This document shows, in pieces, positions 1 to 7,630 of a stretch of DNA of 64,000 nucleotides; the stretch's first letter is position 1, and the number at the start of each line of letters is the position of its first letter. The position numbers and the translations under genes were made by a program. Source of the DNA: Thermoplasmata archaeon (GTDB lineage: Archaea > Thermoplasmatota > Thermoplasmata > Thermoplasmatales > GCA-001856825); the NCBI GenBank assembly GCA_021792255.1, contig JAJYUZ010000003.1, positions 73,405 to 137,404 on the forward strand, read 5' to 3'. The notes under the pieces were generated by a model. That model did not search any database, was not told where the DNA came from, and was given only the letters and a program-made list of their open reading frames with translations.

Positions 1-173
1 GCACTTCTATAATAACGTTACTACAGCTGGTAGCGTGTCAAGCAATTGAATACTACATTCTTAACGGCCAACAATAGAGTTCTTTCTTGTCTCAAGACAT
101 TCTGTTTTCAGCCATTGCTGCGGAGATGAAGCTTGGACAAAATTTAGTTATATGGATTGCAAATAAGCATCAA

Positions 174-857
174 ATGGTGAACATTCTCCTCTCTGGAGGT
201 GGAGGAAGGGCCGACGTTGCCCTAGTGAAACTTTTGGTCAAATCCATCCCAGAAAATGGTAGGTTGCTTTACATTCCCGTAGCAGTTCCATTGTCAAGAT
301 TTAGCTATGGGCAATGCTATGACTGGATCACCTCTGTGCACGGACAGAACGGTCTTAAGATGATAGATATGTGGACTGACCTTAAAGACAGGAGCTATGA
401 AGAACTTGCGAGATATTCAGCCGTCTTCATAGGCGGTGGGAATACGTTCAACCTGCTTAAACAGGTAAGGGAGACAGGATTTGATCGCTTGCTTCTCGAA
501 TACATTAAGAATGGTTTGCCAGTATACGGTGGAAGCGCTGGTGCGATAATCCTTGGGAAAGATATAGGAACTGCATATTTTGGGGGAGACGCAGACAAGA
601 ATGAGGTCGGACTGAAAGACCTTAAAGGATTGGATGCTGCACGAGGATATTCGATTGCCTGCCATCACAATGGTCTGAAATATGATCATTTAGCAGCTGG
701 GTACTCACAGGCGACGGGAATACCCACCATTGCGCTGAGAGATGGTACCGGGATACAGGTGAAAAATACCAAAATACTGGTCATTGGACCAAGCCCAGCC
801 AAGGTCTTCGAGGGAAAGAATTCGACTATCTTCAAGAAAGGATCTGTCGTGGAATGA
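174..857 (+). CDS. Peptidase S51 (dipeptidase E-like) family protein
   Basis: A 227-residue alpha/beta protein of the S51 peptidase family (dipeptidase E and cyanophycinase relatives). The nucleophile elbow GGSAGA is at residues 119-124, with Ser121 as the expected catalytic serine. The GGGNTF motif at 87-92 and the CHHNG segment near 163-167 also fit this family. The frame stays open upstream to a TTG at 87, but I place the start at the ATG at 174: the conserved core begins there (MVNILLSGGGG), the length then matches the family, and an AT-rich TATA-like stretch lies about 25 nt upstream (143-153). It probably acts in the cytoplasm on small acidic (Asp-Xaa-type) peptides, which is known for the family and not shown here. 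It stands alone. Confidence 0.8.
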   Translation: MVNILLSGGGGRADVALVKLLVKSIPENGRLLYIPVAVPLSRFSYGQCYDWITSVHGQNGLKMIDMWTDLKDRSYEELARYSAVFIGGGNTFNLLKQVRETGFDRLLLEYIKNGLPVYGGSAGAIILGKDIGTAYFGGDADKNEVGLKDLKGLDAARGYSIACHHNGLKYDHLAAGYSQATGIPTIALRDGTGIQVKNTKILVIGPSPAKVFEGKNSTIFKKGSVVE

Positions 858-956
858 TACAGTTTTACACCACAGTATGATGAGATATCCCTGGTCGATT
901 TTTGGTACTCTGGACCTATGGAAAGGGCCAAATATCAATTTTATAGTAGTGAATAT

Positions 957-1583
957 ATGAATGAAAAAAATGGAACTGGTATACCGGTGACAATAGTTCT
1001 TGTTGCTGTAATAGTCGTACTAGTGGTAGCATTTGCCTTCTCTTATTCATCAATGCACTCGGAAATAAATACAATGAATCAGAAAATTTCTAATCTCAAT
1101 GGTAAGATTTCCACACAGAATACTACAATTCTTGATATGAAATCGAACGAGACAAATATGTCTCAAATTATTGCATCTCTCACAGGAGAATTGGACATAG
1201 CAGGTGGTAATTACGCTAAACTCAATCTGCTTTTTTCTTGGGTAGATCAAATTTATGGAATCCACACCAATTTTCTCGCATATAACGCTACTGCTACGGT
1301 CTCAGCCAAACAATATCAAGAAATCGTACAGGAAATCACCCCCTCTAACAATACAACGATTGTCTTTTTGACCCAGGCCCCAAATCGGGGATTTATGAGT
1401 GGCAATGGTACTAGTACTCTTCAAAATATCACTTACTTAATGGACGCAACTGGACCACAATTGGGTGAGGTCAATGCAATGTGGGGACCTATCATTCTAC
1501 CAAATTTCAGTCTATGGTTCTATAATACGGGCAATGTGTCTACAACTTTCAATTTTACCATTATAGAGATATGGAGTTCTTGA
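957..1583 (+). CDS. Membrane-anchored surface protein, unknown function
   Basis: I do not recognise this 208-residue protein. It has a short polar N-terminus, one strongly hydrophobic segment at about residues 9-30 (runs of V, I, A), then a heptad-like region rich in N, S, M and I at about 33-80 that could form a coiled coil. The remainder is beta-rich with many NxS/NxT sequons (for example NTT, NET, NMS, NAT, NNT, NVS, NFT). This fits a single-pass protein with a large glycosylated domain outside the cell. The frame is also open from an ATG at 918; I prefer 957 because the hydrophobic segment then sits at the N-terminus and an AT-rich element lies about 25 nt upstream. Homology is unknown. 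Confidence 0.65.
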   Translation: MNEKNGTGIPVTIVLVAVIVVLVVAFAFSYSSMHSEINTMNQKISNLNGKISTQNTTILDMKSNETNMSQIIASLTGELDIAGGNYAKLNLLFSWVDQIYGIHTNFLAYNATATVSAKQYQEIVQEITPSNNTTIVFLTQAPNRGFMSGNGTSTLQNITYLMDATGPQLGEVNAMWGPIILPNFSLWFYNTGNVSTTFNFTIIEIWSS

Positions 1584-1691
1584 TAAGTACGCGACGTTCA
1601 AAGGAATGAATACTACTTATGTGGATCCCGTTTAATATATGAGCGTGTGCATGTTGCCCAACCATTACAAGGCTAGAAGGAGAGAGCATAA

Positions 1692-1865
1692 ATGTCTAAA
1701 ATGATCCGGTGCCCAAACTGCGGATTCGAGTTCGCAAAACCAAAGATAGCATCAAAAGTCACCGTCGGATTCACCTTTACTTTTTTCCCCGGACCCCTCG
1801 CCGGAAAGATAAGATGCCCTCAATGCGGGAAAGAAGAGATGACATACAATTACCTGAAAGTCTAG
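1692..1865 (+). CDS. Small zinc-ribbon protein (57 aa)
   Basis: A 57-codon gene from ATG 1692 to TAG 1863-1865. Its product has two CPxCG knuckles, CPNCG at residues 7-11 and CPQCG at 42-46, separated by a hydrophobic, Phe-rich stretch (residues 25-37). Four cysteines in this arrangement form a typical archaeal zinc ribbon. A purine-rich AAGGAGAGAG precedes the start by about five bases. The frame that overlaps it for 85 codons (1709-1966) is Arg-rich with no motif and is a shadow. Tiny zinc ribbons of this sort often bind nucleic acid or partner proteins, but the role here is unknown. The ABC exporter genes begin about 230 bases downstream with their own promoter. Confidence 0.75.
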   Translation: MSKMIRCPNCGFEFAKPKIASKVTVGFTFTFFPGPLAGKIRCPQCGKEEMTYNYLKV

Positions 1866-2063
1866 ATGGGAGTGTACCCGCTCCAATTATAGGAGATTCA
1901 GGATCAGCGACGGATACAGCGGTTCACGAATTTCAACTTATAGTCTTATTGAGAGATGGAGAATAATTCATTCTGTCTGAAATGTCAAAGAATAATACGG
2001 AAAAATCGACGCTCTTAAAACGCATTTCCTGTACTTAAATTTGGCATTAATCCAAACGAAAGA

Positions 2064-2074
2064 ATAATTTATTA
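2064..2074 (+). promoter_or_regulatory. TATA element of the ABC exporter operon
   Basis: The AT-rich box ATAATTTATTA is centred about 27 nt upstream of ATG 2096. That spacing predicts a transcript starting at or within a few bases of the start codon, as is usual for first genes in Thermoplasmatales. Confidence 0.45.
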
Positions 2075-2095
2075 GGTCGCCGGAAATCGTTTGAA

Positions 2096-3016
2096 ATGAT
2101 ATATGCCGAGGGACTCACCAAGGTTTTTGGGGATTTCACTGCGGTTGAGAACCTTACCTTTCAGGTTACAGACGGTGAGATTTTTGGTCTTCTGGGCCCG
2201 AACGGTGCAGGGAAGACATCTACCCTGAGGATGCTCTCCTGTTTGATCTCCAAAACAAGCGGGGAGGCAAGAATAGGTGACTTGTCCATAGGCAACAAAG
2301 AAGATTCAATAAAAATAAGAAGAATTATAGGACTGGTTGCAGAAAATGTGGGACTTTATGAAGAACTCAGCGCATACAAGAATCTTGACTTTTACGGGAA
2401 ACTATATGGCCTATCGGAAACTCAAAGGAAGGAAAATTTAAAAAATCTACTTGAGGAATTTGACCTCTGGGAGGTCAGGGATAAACCCGTGGCAACGTTC
2501 TCTAAAGGAATGAAACAAAAGGTGGCAATTGCCAGGGCTCTATCTCACGATCCAAAAGTTCTATTTTTGGATGAGCCGACCGCCAACCTAGACCCTGAGG
2601 CTGCCAAAATGGTAAGAGATTCGATCTTGAATTTAAAAAAGGAAGGTAAGACTATTTTCCTAAACACCCATAACCTGGACGAAGCCCAGAGGATATGTGA
2701 TAGGGTAGGTATATTGAAGACGAAGCTTATCGCACTCGGGTCGCCGGAACAGCTCAAGGAATCTTTGAAGGGGGACAAGACGATCATAGACCTCGAGGAG
2801 ATAAACGATAAAATCCTTGGAGCTATTAAGACCGTTTCATCTTCTGAAATCGAGATAGACGGGAAGAGATTAATCATCGATGTCAGGAATCCTCAGGCTG
2901 AAAATCCTATCCTAATCAAGGCAATTACTTCCGCAGGAGGAAACATCGTTGCGGTAAGCCAACTCTCCCCTACCATGGAGGAGGTTTACATTAAAGCAGT
3001 GAGGGAGAAAAAATGA
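2096..3016 (+). CDS. ABC-2 type exporter, ATP-binding subunit
   Basis: A 306-residue ABC ATPase: Walker A GPNGAGKT at 34-41, a degenerate signature FSKGMKQ at 135-141, Walker B VLFLDE at 155-160 and the switch histidine H192. The FSKGMKQK signature and the roughly 90-residue C-terminal extension are typical of the CcmA/NatA/drug-exporter group. It should energise the permease encoded by the next gene, whose ATG overlaps this stop codon (ATGA at 3013-3016), so the two are translationally coupled. The substrate cannot be told from sequence; ion, lipid or antibiotic export are all possible for the family. Start and promoter agree with leaderless transcription. Confidence 0.9.
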   Translation: MIYAEGLTKVFGDFTAVENLTFQVTDGEIFGLLGPNGAGKTSTLRMLSCLISKTSGEARIGDLSIGNKEDSIKIRRIIGLVAENVGLYEELSAYKNLDFYGKLYGLSETQRKENLKNLLEEFDLWEVRDKPVATFSKGMKQKVAIARALSHDPKVLFLDEPTANLDPEAAKMVRDSILNLKKEGKTIFLNTHNLDEAQRICDRVGILKTKLIALGSPEQLKESLKGDKTIIDLEEINDKILGAIKTVSSSEIEIDGKRLIIDVRNPQAENPILIKAITSAGGNIVAVSQLSPTMEEVYIKAVREKK

Positions 3017-3756
3017 GCTTCAAGAACGCGTGGATAGTTACTCAGAAGGAGTTCTCAATAGTAAGATTGAGGAAGACCCTGATTTATTTCTACGTGGCTA
3101 TTCCGCTCGTACTGTCGATTGGTCTTCCATTGCTGGTCTTGCACATAATATCAGGTTCATCTATCAAAGCTTCAGATGTCCAATATGTGACGGGGCTGAT
3201 GGACGCATTTGAGTTCTTCTTCGCGATCATTGCAGTAATCTTGTCCTCGTACACCTCAGCTTACAGCATAGTTGGCGAAAAGATACAGAAGAGTCTCGAG
3301 CCACTGCTTTCTACACCTATTTCTGATGGAGAGATTCTGCTCGGCAAGGCACTTTCCGCTTTTATTCCTTCATTCGTCGCAGTACTAATGGGAGACTCGA
3401 TCTACATGACGATGATGGATAAGGTCACCTTCCATCTCCTTGGGTATTCATATTATCCAAACTTGTCAGTGGCGATCGTGCTCCTACTTCTCGTACCAGT
3501 CACCATAGTCTTTTCCATTGAAGTCAGCACAGTGGCATCATCGCGAGTCAGCGATCCGAGAAGTTCGTACCAGCTATCCATGGCAGGGTTCATTCCGTTC
3601 TTCATCGTCTATGTCTTGACTGAGGTCGGAGTGATCACCCTTACAAACACAACCCTACTGAGTATCTCAGGGTTAGTAGCCGTAGCTGACGTCCTGATGT
3701 ACACCGCGGTGATTAAGACATTCAACAGAGACAAGATTCTGACCACCTGGAAGTGA
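3013..3756 (+). CDS. ABC-2 type exporter, permease subunit
   Basis: A 247-residue membrane protein with about six hydrophobic segments (near 25-48, 65-85, 110-128, 145-170, 192-210 and 215-235). The EKIQKSLEPLLSTPIS stretch between the second and third segments matches the conserved cytoplasmic loop of ABC-2 permeases (EkE.gTle.Ll.tPv), which contacts the ATPase. It partners the preceding ATPase gene, with a 4-bp overlap. No binding protein is encoded nearby, which fits an exporter. The substrate is unknown. Confidence 0.85.
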   Translation: MSFKNAWIVTQKEFSIVRLRKTLIYFYVAIPLVLSIGLPLLVLHIISGSSIKASDVQYVTGLMDAFEFFFAIIAVILSSYTSAYSIVGEKIQKSLEPLLSTPISDGEILLGKALSAFIPSFVAVLMGDSIYMTMMDKVTFHLLGYSYYPNLSVAIVLLLLVPVTIVFSIEVSTVASSRVSDPRSSYQLSMAGFIPFFIVYVLTEVGVITLTNTTLLSISGLVAVADVLMYTAVIKTFNRDKILTTWK

Positions 3757-3879
3757 GACTCAGGGGAAGAACGAGTTGAAGGTGACCATAAAAAGTGCTT
3801 CCATGTCTTGAAAAGCAACGCTCCAGAACGACGGAATCTTGGTGTGCTATAGGAACGTGCACCTTCCATAGTCTAGCTG

Positions 3880-4416
3880 TTATTTCTTGACCTGTCTCCT
3901 GATGAACATTTCTTCAGTTACAGTCCAGTTCTTGCCTGAATCGTTGCTGCTTTCTGCTCTCCATTTGAATGAGTCCTTCCTCTTTTCGAAGTATATCCAC
4001 TTCATGATCTTTCGCTTAGTTTCCCTCGACTCGAGTACGACGGTCTTACCTATCTTTTTACCGACGAACTCCCGTATGGTAGCTTGGTTAGGGGATATCC
4101 ACATGCTGCTCCACGAGTCTGACTCTAAATCATAATAGTGAATCGTTGTCCCACCAGTATCATTAATGCCGTCATCTGTGGACAACCACACATCCTGTAC
4201 GGCTGTTCCTCCGAGTATCCATCCCGAGTGGACCTCGCCCTTGGAACTTTTCCAAGAACCATCTTGCTGCAGACTATGGGCTTCGACTATATCCCAGTCG
4301 CCCACGAATTGACCGAGCAACATTAATTTGTCCTTTAGAGGTCCGTACGGACCCTGAGCGTGCAGGTACTTTATAGGATGGATGACTCCGTCTTGCATCG
4401 TCTTTTTTCTAGACAC
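3880..4416 (-). CDS. Conserved hypothetical protein, DUF1579/calycin-like
   Basis: A 178-residue soluble protein with alternating beta-strand pattern. The opening LLGQFVGDWDIVEAH, later VQDVWLSTDDG, IHYYDLESDSWSSMW and a C-terminal EEMFIRR repeat the layout of DUF1579-type lipocalin-like barrels, in which a G-x-W motif starts the barrel and successive strands carry W and Y residues. I am not certain of the family. The start at 4416 gives a Lys/Arg-rich leader; the ATG at residue 7 (4398) is an alternative. It lies convergent to the exporter operon and divergent from the presenilin-like protease gene, so it is its own transcription unit. No catalytic residues are evident. Confidence 0.6.
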   Translation of the reverse strand: MSRKKTMQDGVIHPIKYLHAQGPYGPLKDKLMLLGQFVGDWDIVEAHSLQQDGSWKSSKGEVHSGWILGGTAVQDVWLSTDDGINDTGGTTIHYYDLESDSWSSMWISPNQATIREFVGKKIGKTVVLESRETKRKIMKWIYFEKRKDSFKWRAESSNDSGKNWTVTEEMFIRRQVKK

Positions 4417-4581
4417 ATCTTTCTTAAGCGAAAACCAAGTATTTCAATATCTCGTAGCTGTTTCTTCAATATCCTAGCGCCAATTTTCGACTCCGCATCG
4501 TTAGACTTTGTACTGATAAATTATCAAAAGGAAAATCATATATTGTGAACTCGATACCAGTTCTCATTAAATTGAAGGAGA

Positions 4582-5487
4582 ATGGAGCAACAAATGACGG
4601 ATAAACGCGAGTTCCCTGCCGCACAGATTACCAGCCTTGCCTTGTTCATATTGTCATCCGTTTTTGCGGTCTATCTTGCAAGGATTGCTGTGGCAGTCGA
4701 ACCATCAATCTCTGCAAGCAGTCCCACGTCGGGATTTGGGTACGTGATATACTATTTTGTCGCGGCCATCGTGTTCTCTGCGCTGCTCATATACTTCGCA
4801 AGAAAGTACAAGCTGAACTTTCTCAAATGGCTCTTCATAGCTGCCATCGGACTAATGGTCTTCTACATCTGGAATTATCTTGGCTTGGTTATAGCCAATA
4901 CGTATGATCAATATTATGCCATTATAATCGCAGCTCCCGTGATAATGGTACTCGCCTTGATACTCAACAACAAGTGGTACGTAGTCAACATAGCTGGTTT
5001 CTTTCTATGCTCAGGAATGGCATTTGTACTGGGCCTGTTGCTCGGCATTTGGGCTGCCACGATCTTCTTGGCCGTTTTCGCAATATACGATTATGTATCG
5101 GTCTATAAAACGAAGCACATGATAGGATTGGCAAAGATTGCAATTGATAGGGATCTTCCGATGCTCTTCGTGTTCCCCACCAATTTTTCAACAGACGTTG
5201 GGAAGATAGAGATTACTGAGAATGGCATTGCCGAACACACAGCGATGGCGCTGGGCTTTGGAGATGTAGCCTTCCCTGGAATAATGGTCGTAGCATCGGC
5301 AATCTTCGGTATGAAGATCGGCCACTTCTTGCCGTTTTTTGTGCTGCCTCTTCTGGGAGGAATTGCGGGCATGATCTACCTCGTGCTGGGCAATGTCAAA
5401 AAGCCAGCACCTGGCCTTCCGTTCCTGAACACCGGAGTGATCGCTGGCATGCTCATTTCTTACCTGATTTTCGTTTTGATTCTGTAG
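4582..5487 (+). CDS. Presenilin/signal peptide peptidase homologue (family A22)
   Basis: A 301-residue polytopic membrane protein with about nine hydrophobic segments. The aspartyl intramembrane protease hallmarks are all present: YD at 169-170, GFGD at 225-228 and a PAPGLP motif at 275-280 in place of the usual PALP. It therefore belongs to the archaeal presenilin-homologue group (PSH; DUF1119), which cleaves membrane-spanning helices. Asp170 and Asp228 are the expected catalytic pair. The start ATG 4582 follows a GAAGGAG stretch closely; ATG 4594 is an alternative. It is a single gene. A second intramembrane protease of a different class, a site-2 protease, lies 2-5 kb downstream. Natural substrates are unknown. 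Confidence 0.88.
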   Translation: MEQQMTDKREFPAAQITSLALFILSSVFAVYLARIAVAVEPSISASSPTSGFGYVIYYFVAAIVFSALLIYFARKYKLNFLKWLFIAAIGLMVFYIWNYLGLVIANTYDQYYAIIIAAPVIMVLALILNNKWYVVNIAGFFLCSGMAFVLGLLLGIWAATIFLAVFAIYDYVSVYKTKHMIGLAKIAIDRDLPMLFVFPTNFSTDVGKIEITENGIAEHTAMALGFGDVAFPGIMVVASAIFGMKIGHFLPFFVLPLLGGIAGMIYLVLGNVKKPAPGLPFLNTGVIAGMLISYLIFVLIL

Positions 5488-5591
5488 AATTCTGACCCCT
5501 AATTTTCTGTTGAATGGGTCGAGCGATATCACCAGACTTCTCTGTCAGTCCTTCTGGAAATCCTTAATAGCAATCTTGTCACTGACTATCG

Positions 5592-6059
5592 ATGAAATGG
5601 ATTACTAGGGAAAAGGCCAGAGTAGATAGGATTGCTTGTCCGTGGCTCATCCAAAAATTCGTGGACCCGCAGGCTGTTTTCCTCTTTGTCCCAAAGGATA
5701 GGGTAATGGAAGAGGCAAAGAAGACTGGAGCAATTCCATTCGATGCCCCTGGTGCAGAGCTCTATCACTACAAGGAAGGAGGATCGGAGTTCGTGTCGTT
5801 CGATTCCGTCATAAAGAAGTATCATCTCACCGATCATGCACTTTTAGAACTTGCCAAGATAGTAAGAGGAGCCGATGCGACCATCGCGGATACTCCGCCG
5901 GAATCACCGGGGCTCGAAGCCGCTGCCAATGGATTCAATAGAATGACAAAGGACGATTTCGAAAATATGAGGCTTCAGTTTCCTCTATACGATGCCCTCT
6001 ACGAATACTGCAAGGCAAAGGTCACTGAGGGAAAGGTAATTGAGCACTCCCTAAAGTGA
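5592..6059 (+). CDS. ChrB-domain (chromate resistance) protein
   Basis: A 155-residue protein made only of the ChrB C-terminal domain. It opens with MKWITREKARVDRIACPWLI, followed by a segment ending FLFVP, then FDAPGAELYH and the C-terminal FPLYDALYEYC, all typical of that domain (Pfam ChrB_C). In bacteria the domain occurs in ChrB, which regulates chromate resistance and is needed for full resistance. No chrA chromate exporter gene is visible in this window, so a chromate role is not demonstrated. An AT-rich element (CCTTAATAG, about 5562-5570) lies about 25 nt above ATG 5592. It converges on the geranylgeranyl reductase gene. Confidence 0.8.
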   Translation: MKWITREKARVDRIACPWLIQKFVDPQAVFLFVPKDRVMEEAKKTGAIPFDAPGAELYHYKEGGSEFVSFDSVIKKYHLTDHALLELAKIVRGADATIADTPPESPGLEAAANGFNRMTKDDFENMRLQFPLYDALYEYCKAKVTEGKVIEHSLK

Positions 6060-6083
6060 AGACTCGCTTCTATTCGACTCTCT

Positions 6084-7520
6084 CTAAATGGGACCTGCAG
6101 GCATTCTTGCCTTAGCTTCGTCTATGATTGATATGACCGTCTTTTTGAACTGGGGGAACTCTCCAGGAGACTTTGGATAGTCTGCGTAGATTCCGTTCAG
6201 CTCTTTCATTCTCTGGGTAGTCCAGAGCAAGTTCTTGAATGCCTTGAGCGCTCCGACTCCCTTGACGAGTTTGGCGACTTTCTTTGTCAGGGACAGTTCG
6301 GGTATCCTCCCATAGGTGATTTCCACTGCTTCCTCATAAGTGATGAAGCTCTTCATTCCATAGTCTATGTCTTCATTGGTCAGCGACTGAAGGAATATCC
6401 TGAATACTTCCATTCCGGCCATGCTTTTACCATAATGATTCACGTAATCTACGTTGTAATTCCACAGGCCTTCAAGACCGTTGTTCCCAGATTCTACTGC
6501 GATTGCTGCGGTCTTTCCTGCAAAGATTCCTCCAATCAGAGCTGGACCTATTCCACCTGCGCTGAGTGGGTTCGCAGAAGCCATCGAATCGCCTGCTCCA
6601 ATGTAACCTGGATAGACCATTCCCTCCATTTGCCTCCTGACGCTGACGCTCCAGTATCCTTCTCCGTTCTTGTCTGAGTTATCGAGTTGATAGTTCTTGA
6701 AGAGCGGATTCCACTTTACGTACTTCTCAATTAGCGACTTCAGGTTGTCGTTCGTACCGAGTTTCTTATTCCTCATTTCCAGACTCTTGTGTTGAACTCC
6801 CAGACCCACGTTGACTCTGCCTCCCGTTTTTGGGAACACCCATCCGTAGCCTCCAGGAGCCATCTGCTGGTTCAGATGGATCAGAGCATTCTTCTTGTCG
6901 TAGTACCTTTGATCGCCAAACGAGCCGTCTGTCTTATAAATGAATCTTCCAGTCAGTTCCAGATCTTCATAGTCTATCTCCTTGTCAATGTACTGATTTT
7001 CCGGAAGCTTCCTTCTCAAAAGAGATGCGATTCCGAGAGAGTCTATTGTGATCTTTGCCCTTATCTTCTCCTCTTCTCCCTTCTCATTTTTCCCGAACAC
7101 TCCCACGACCTTGTTGTCTTCAATGAGTGGTCCTTCAACGCTGAATTTCCCTCTGAACTCTGCTCCATTCTTTATCGCTTCGTCAAAGAGAGACTTCGCG
7201 AAGACCGGTCTCTCAAGACTGTACCCTTCTCCTTCGAAGGGTAATTTATAACCGAGATCCGGAGAGAGGGCCATGACCCCATCAACCTTCAGACCCAGTG
7301 CACTTTCACTGAACGTATTGCCCAGATTCTTTTGAACGAATGAAATGTGTGATTGGGCAACGGCATCGCCGCAAACCCATCCCCAGACAGTCTTCTTTCC
7401 TGGTTCCAGAGCAGAGTTTCTGTCGAGTAGAAGAACGCTCTTACCCAATTTTCCTGTCATAGCTGCGGCTGTAGCACCGGACACGCCAGCACCTGCAACT
7501 ATTACATCGTAATCTGCCAT
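6084..7520 (-). CDS. Geranylgeranyl reductase family FAD-dependent protein
   Basis: A 478-residue flavoprotein. The Rossmann motif GAGVSGATAA is at 10-19, a conserved cysteine sits in WGWVCGDAV (Cys50), and the GGR signature YGWVFP followed by GRVNVGLG is at 225-241. Enzymes of this family saturate the geranylgeranyl chains of archaeal ether lipids; the T. acidophilum enzyme is the structural reference. The frame is open upstream to 7697, but the extra 59 codons lack homology character. ATG 7520 is supported by a TATA box about 23 nt above it and by the ADYDVIVAGAG start typical of the family. It lies downstream of the site-2 protease gene on the same strand but has its own promoter. Confidence 0.88.
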   Translation of the reverse strand: MADYDVIVAGAGVSGATAAAMTGKLGKSVLLLDRNSALEPGKKTVWGWVCGDAVAQSHISFVQKNLGNTFSESALGLKVDGVMALSPDLGYKLPFEGEGYSLERPVFAKSLFDEAIKNGAEFRGKFSVEGPLIEDNKVVGVFGKNEKGEEEKIRAKITIDSLGIASLLRRKLPENQYIDKEIDYEDLELTGRFIYKTDGSFGDQRYYDKKNALIHLNQQMAPGGYGWVFPKTGGRVNVGLGVQHKSLEMRNKKLGTNDNLKSLIEKYVKWNPLFKNYQLDNSDKNGEGYWSVSVRRQMEGMVYPGYIGAGDSMASANPLSAGGIGPALIGGIFAGKTAAIAVESGNNGLEGLWNYNVDYVNHYGKSMAGMEVFRIFLQSLTNEDIDYGMKSFITYEEAVEITYGRIPELSLTKKVAKLVKGVGALKAFKNLLWTTQRMKELNGIYADYPKSPGEFPQFKKTVISIIDEAKARMPAGPI

Positions 7521-7538
7521 GCTGGTGAAACATGATGT

Positions 7539-7548
7539 CTTATAAAAA
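7539..7548 (-). promoter_or_regulatory. TATA element of the geranylgeranyl reductase gene
   Basis: Read on the minus strand, this is TTTTTATAAG, centred about 23 nt upstream of ATG 7520. It supports the shorter start and leaderless transcription. Confidence 0.5.
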
Positions 7549-7630
7549 TGATAGGTAGCTGTTCCAGTTTCACTGACTCCTCCCCCAAACCAGGGCAGGG
7601 GAGCTTCACCACTTTCCCCGAGTCCACAAC

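Noticed and set aside
1..86. Possible 3' end of an upstream gene
   Set aside because: Two different plus-strand frames (ending at 49 and at 77) both look acceptable for 15-25 codons, so neither can be supported.
1709..1966. 85-codon plus-strand frame
   Set aside because: It is Arg-rich with no motif and overlaps the clear zinc-ribbon gene at 1692-1865 in another frame.
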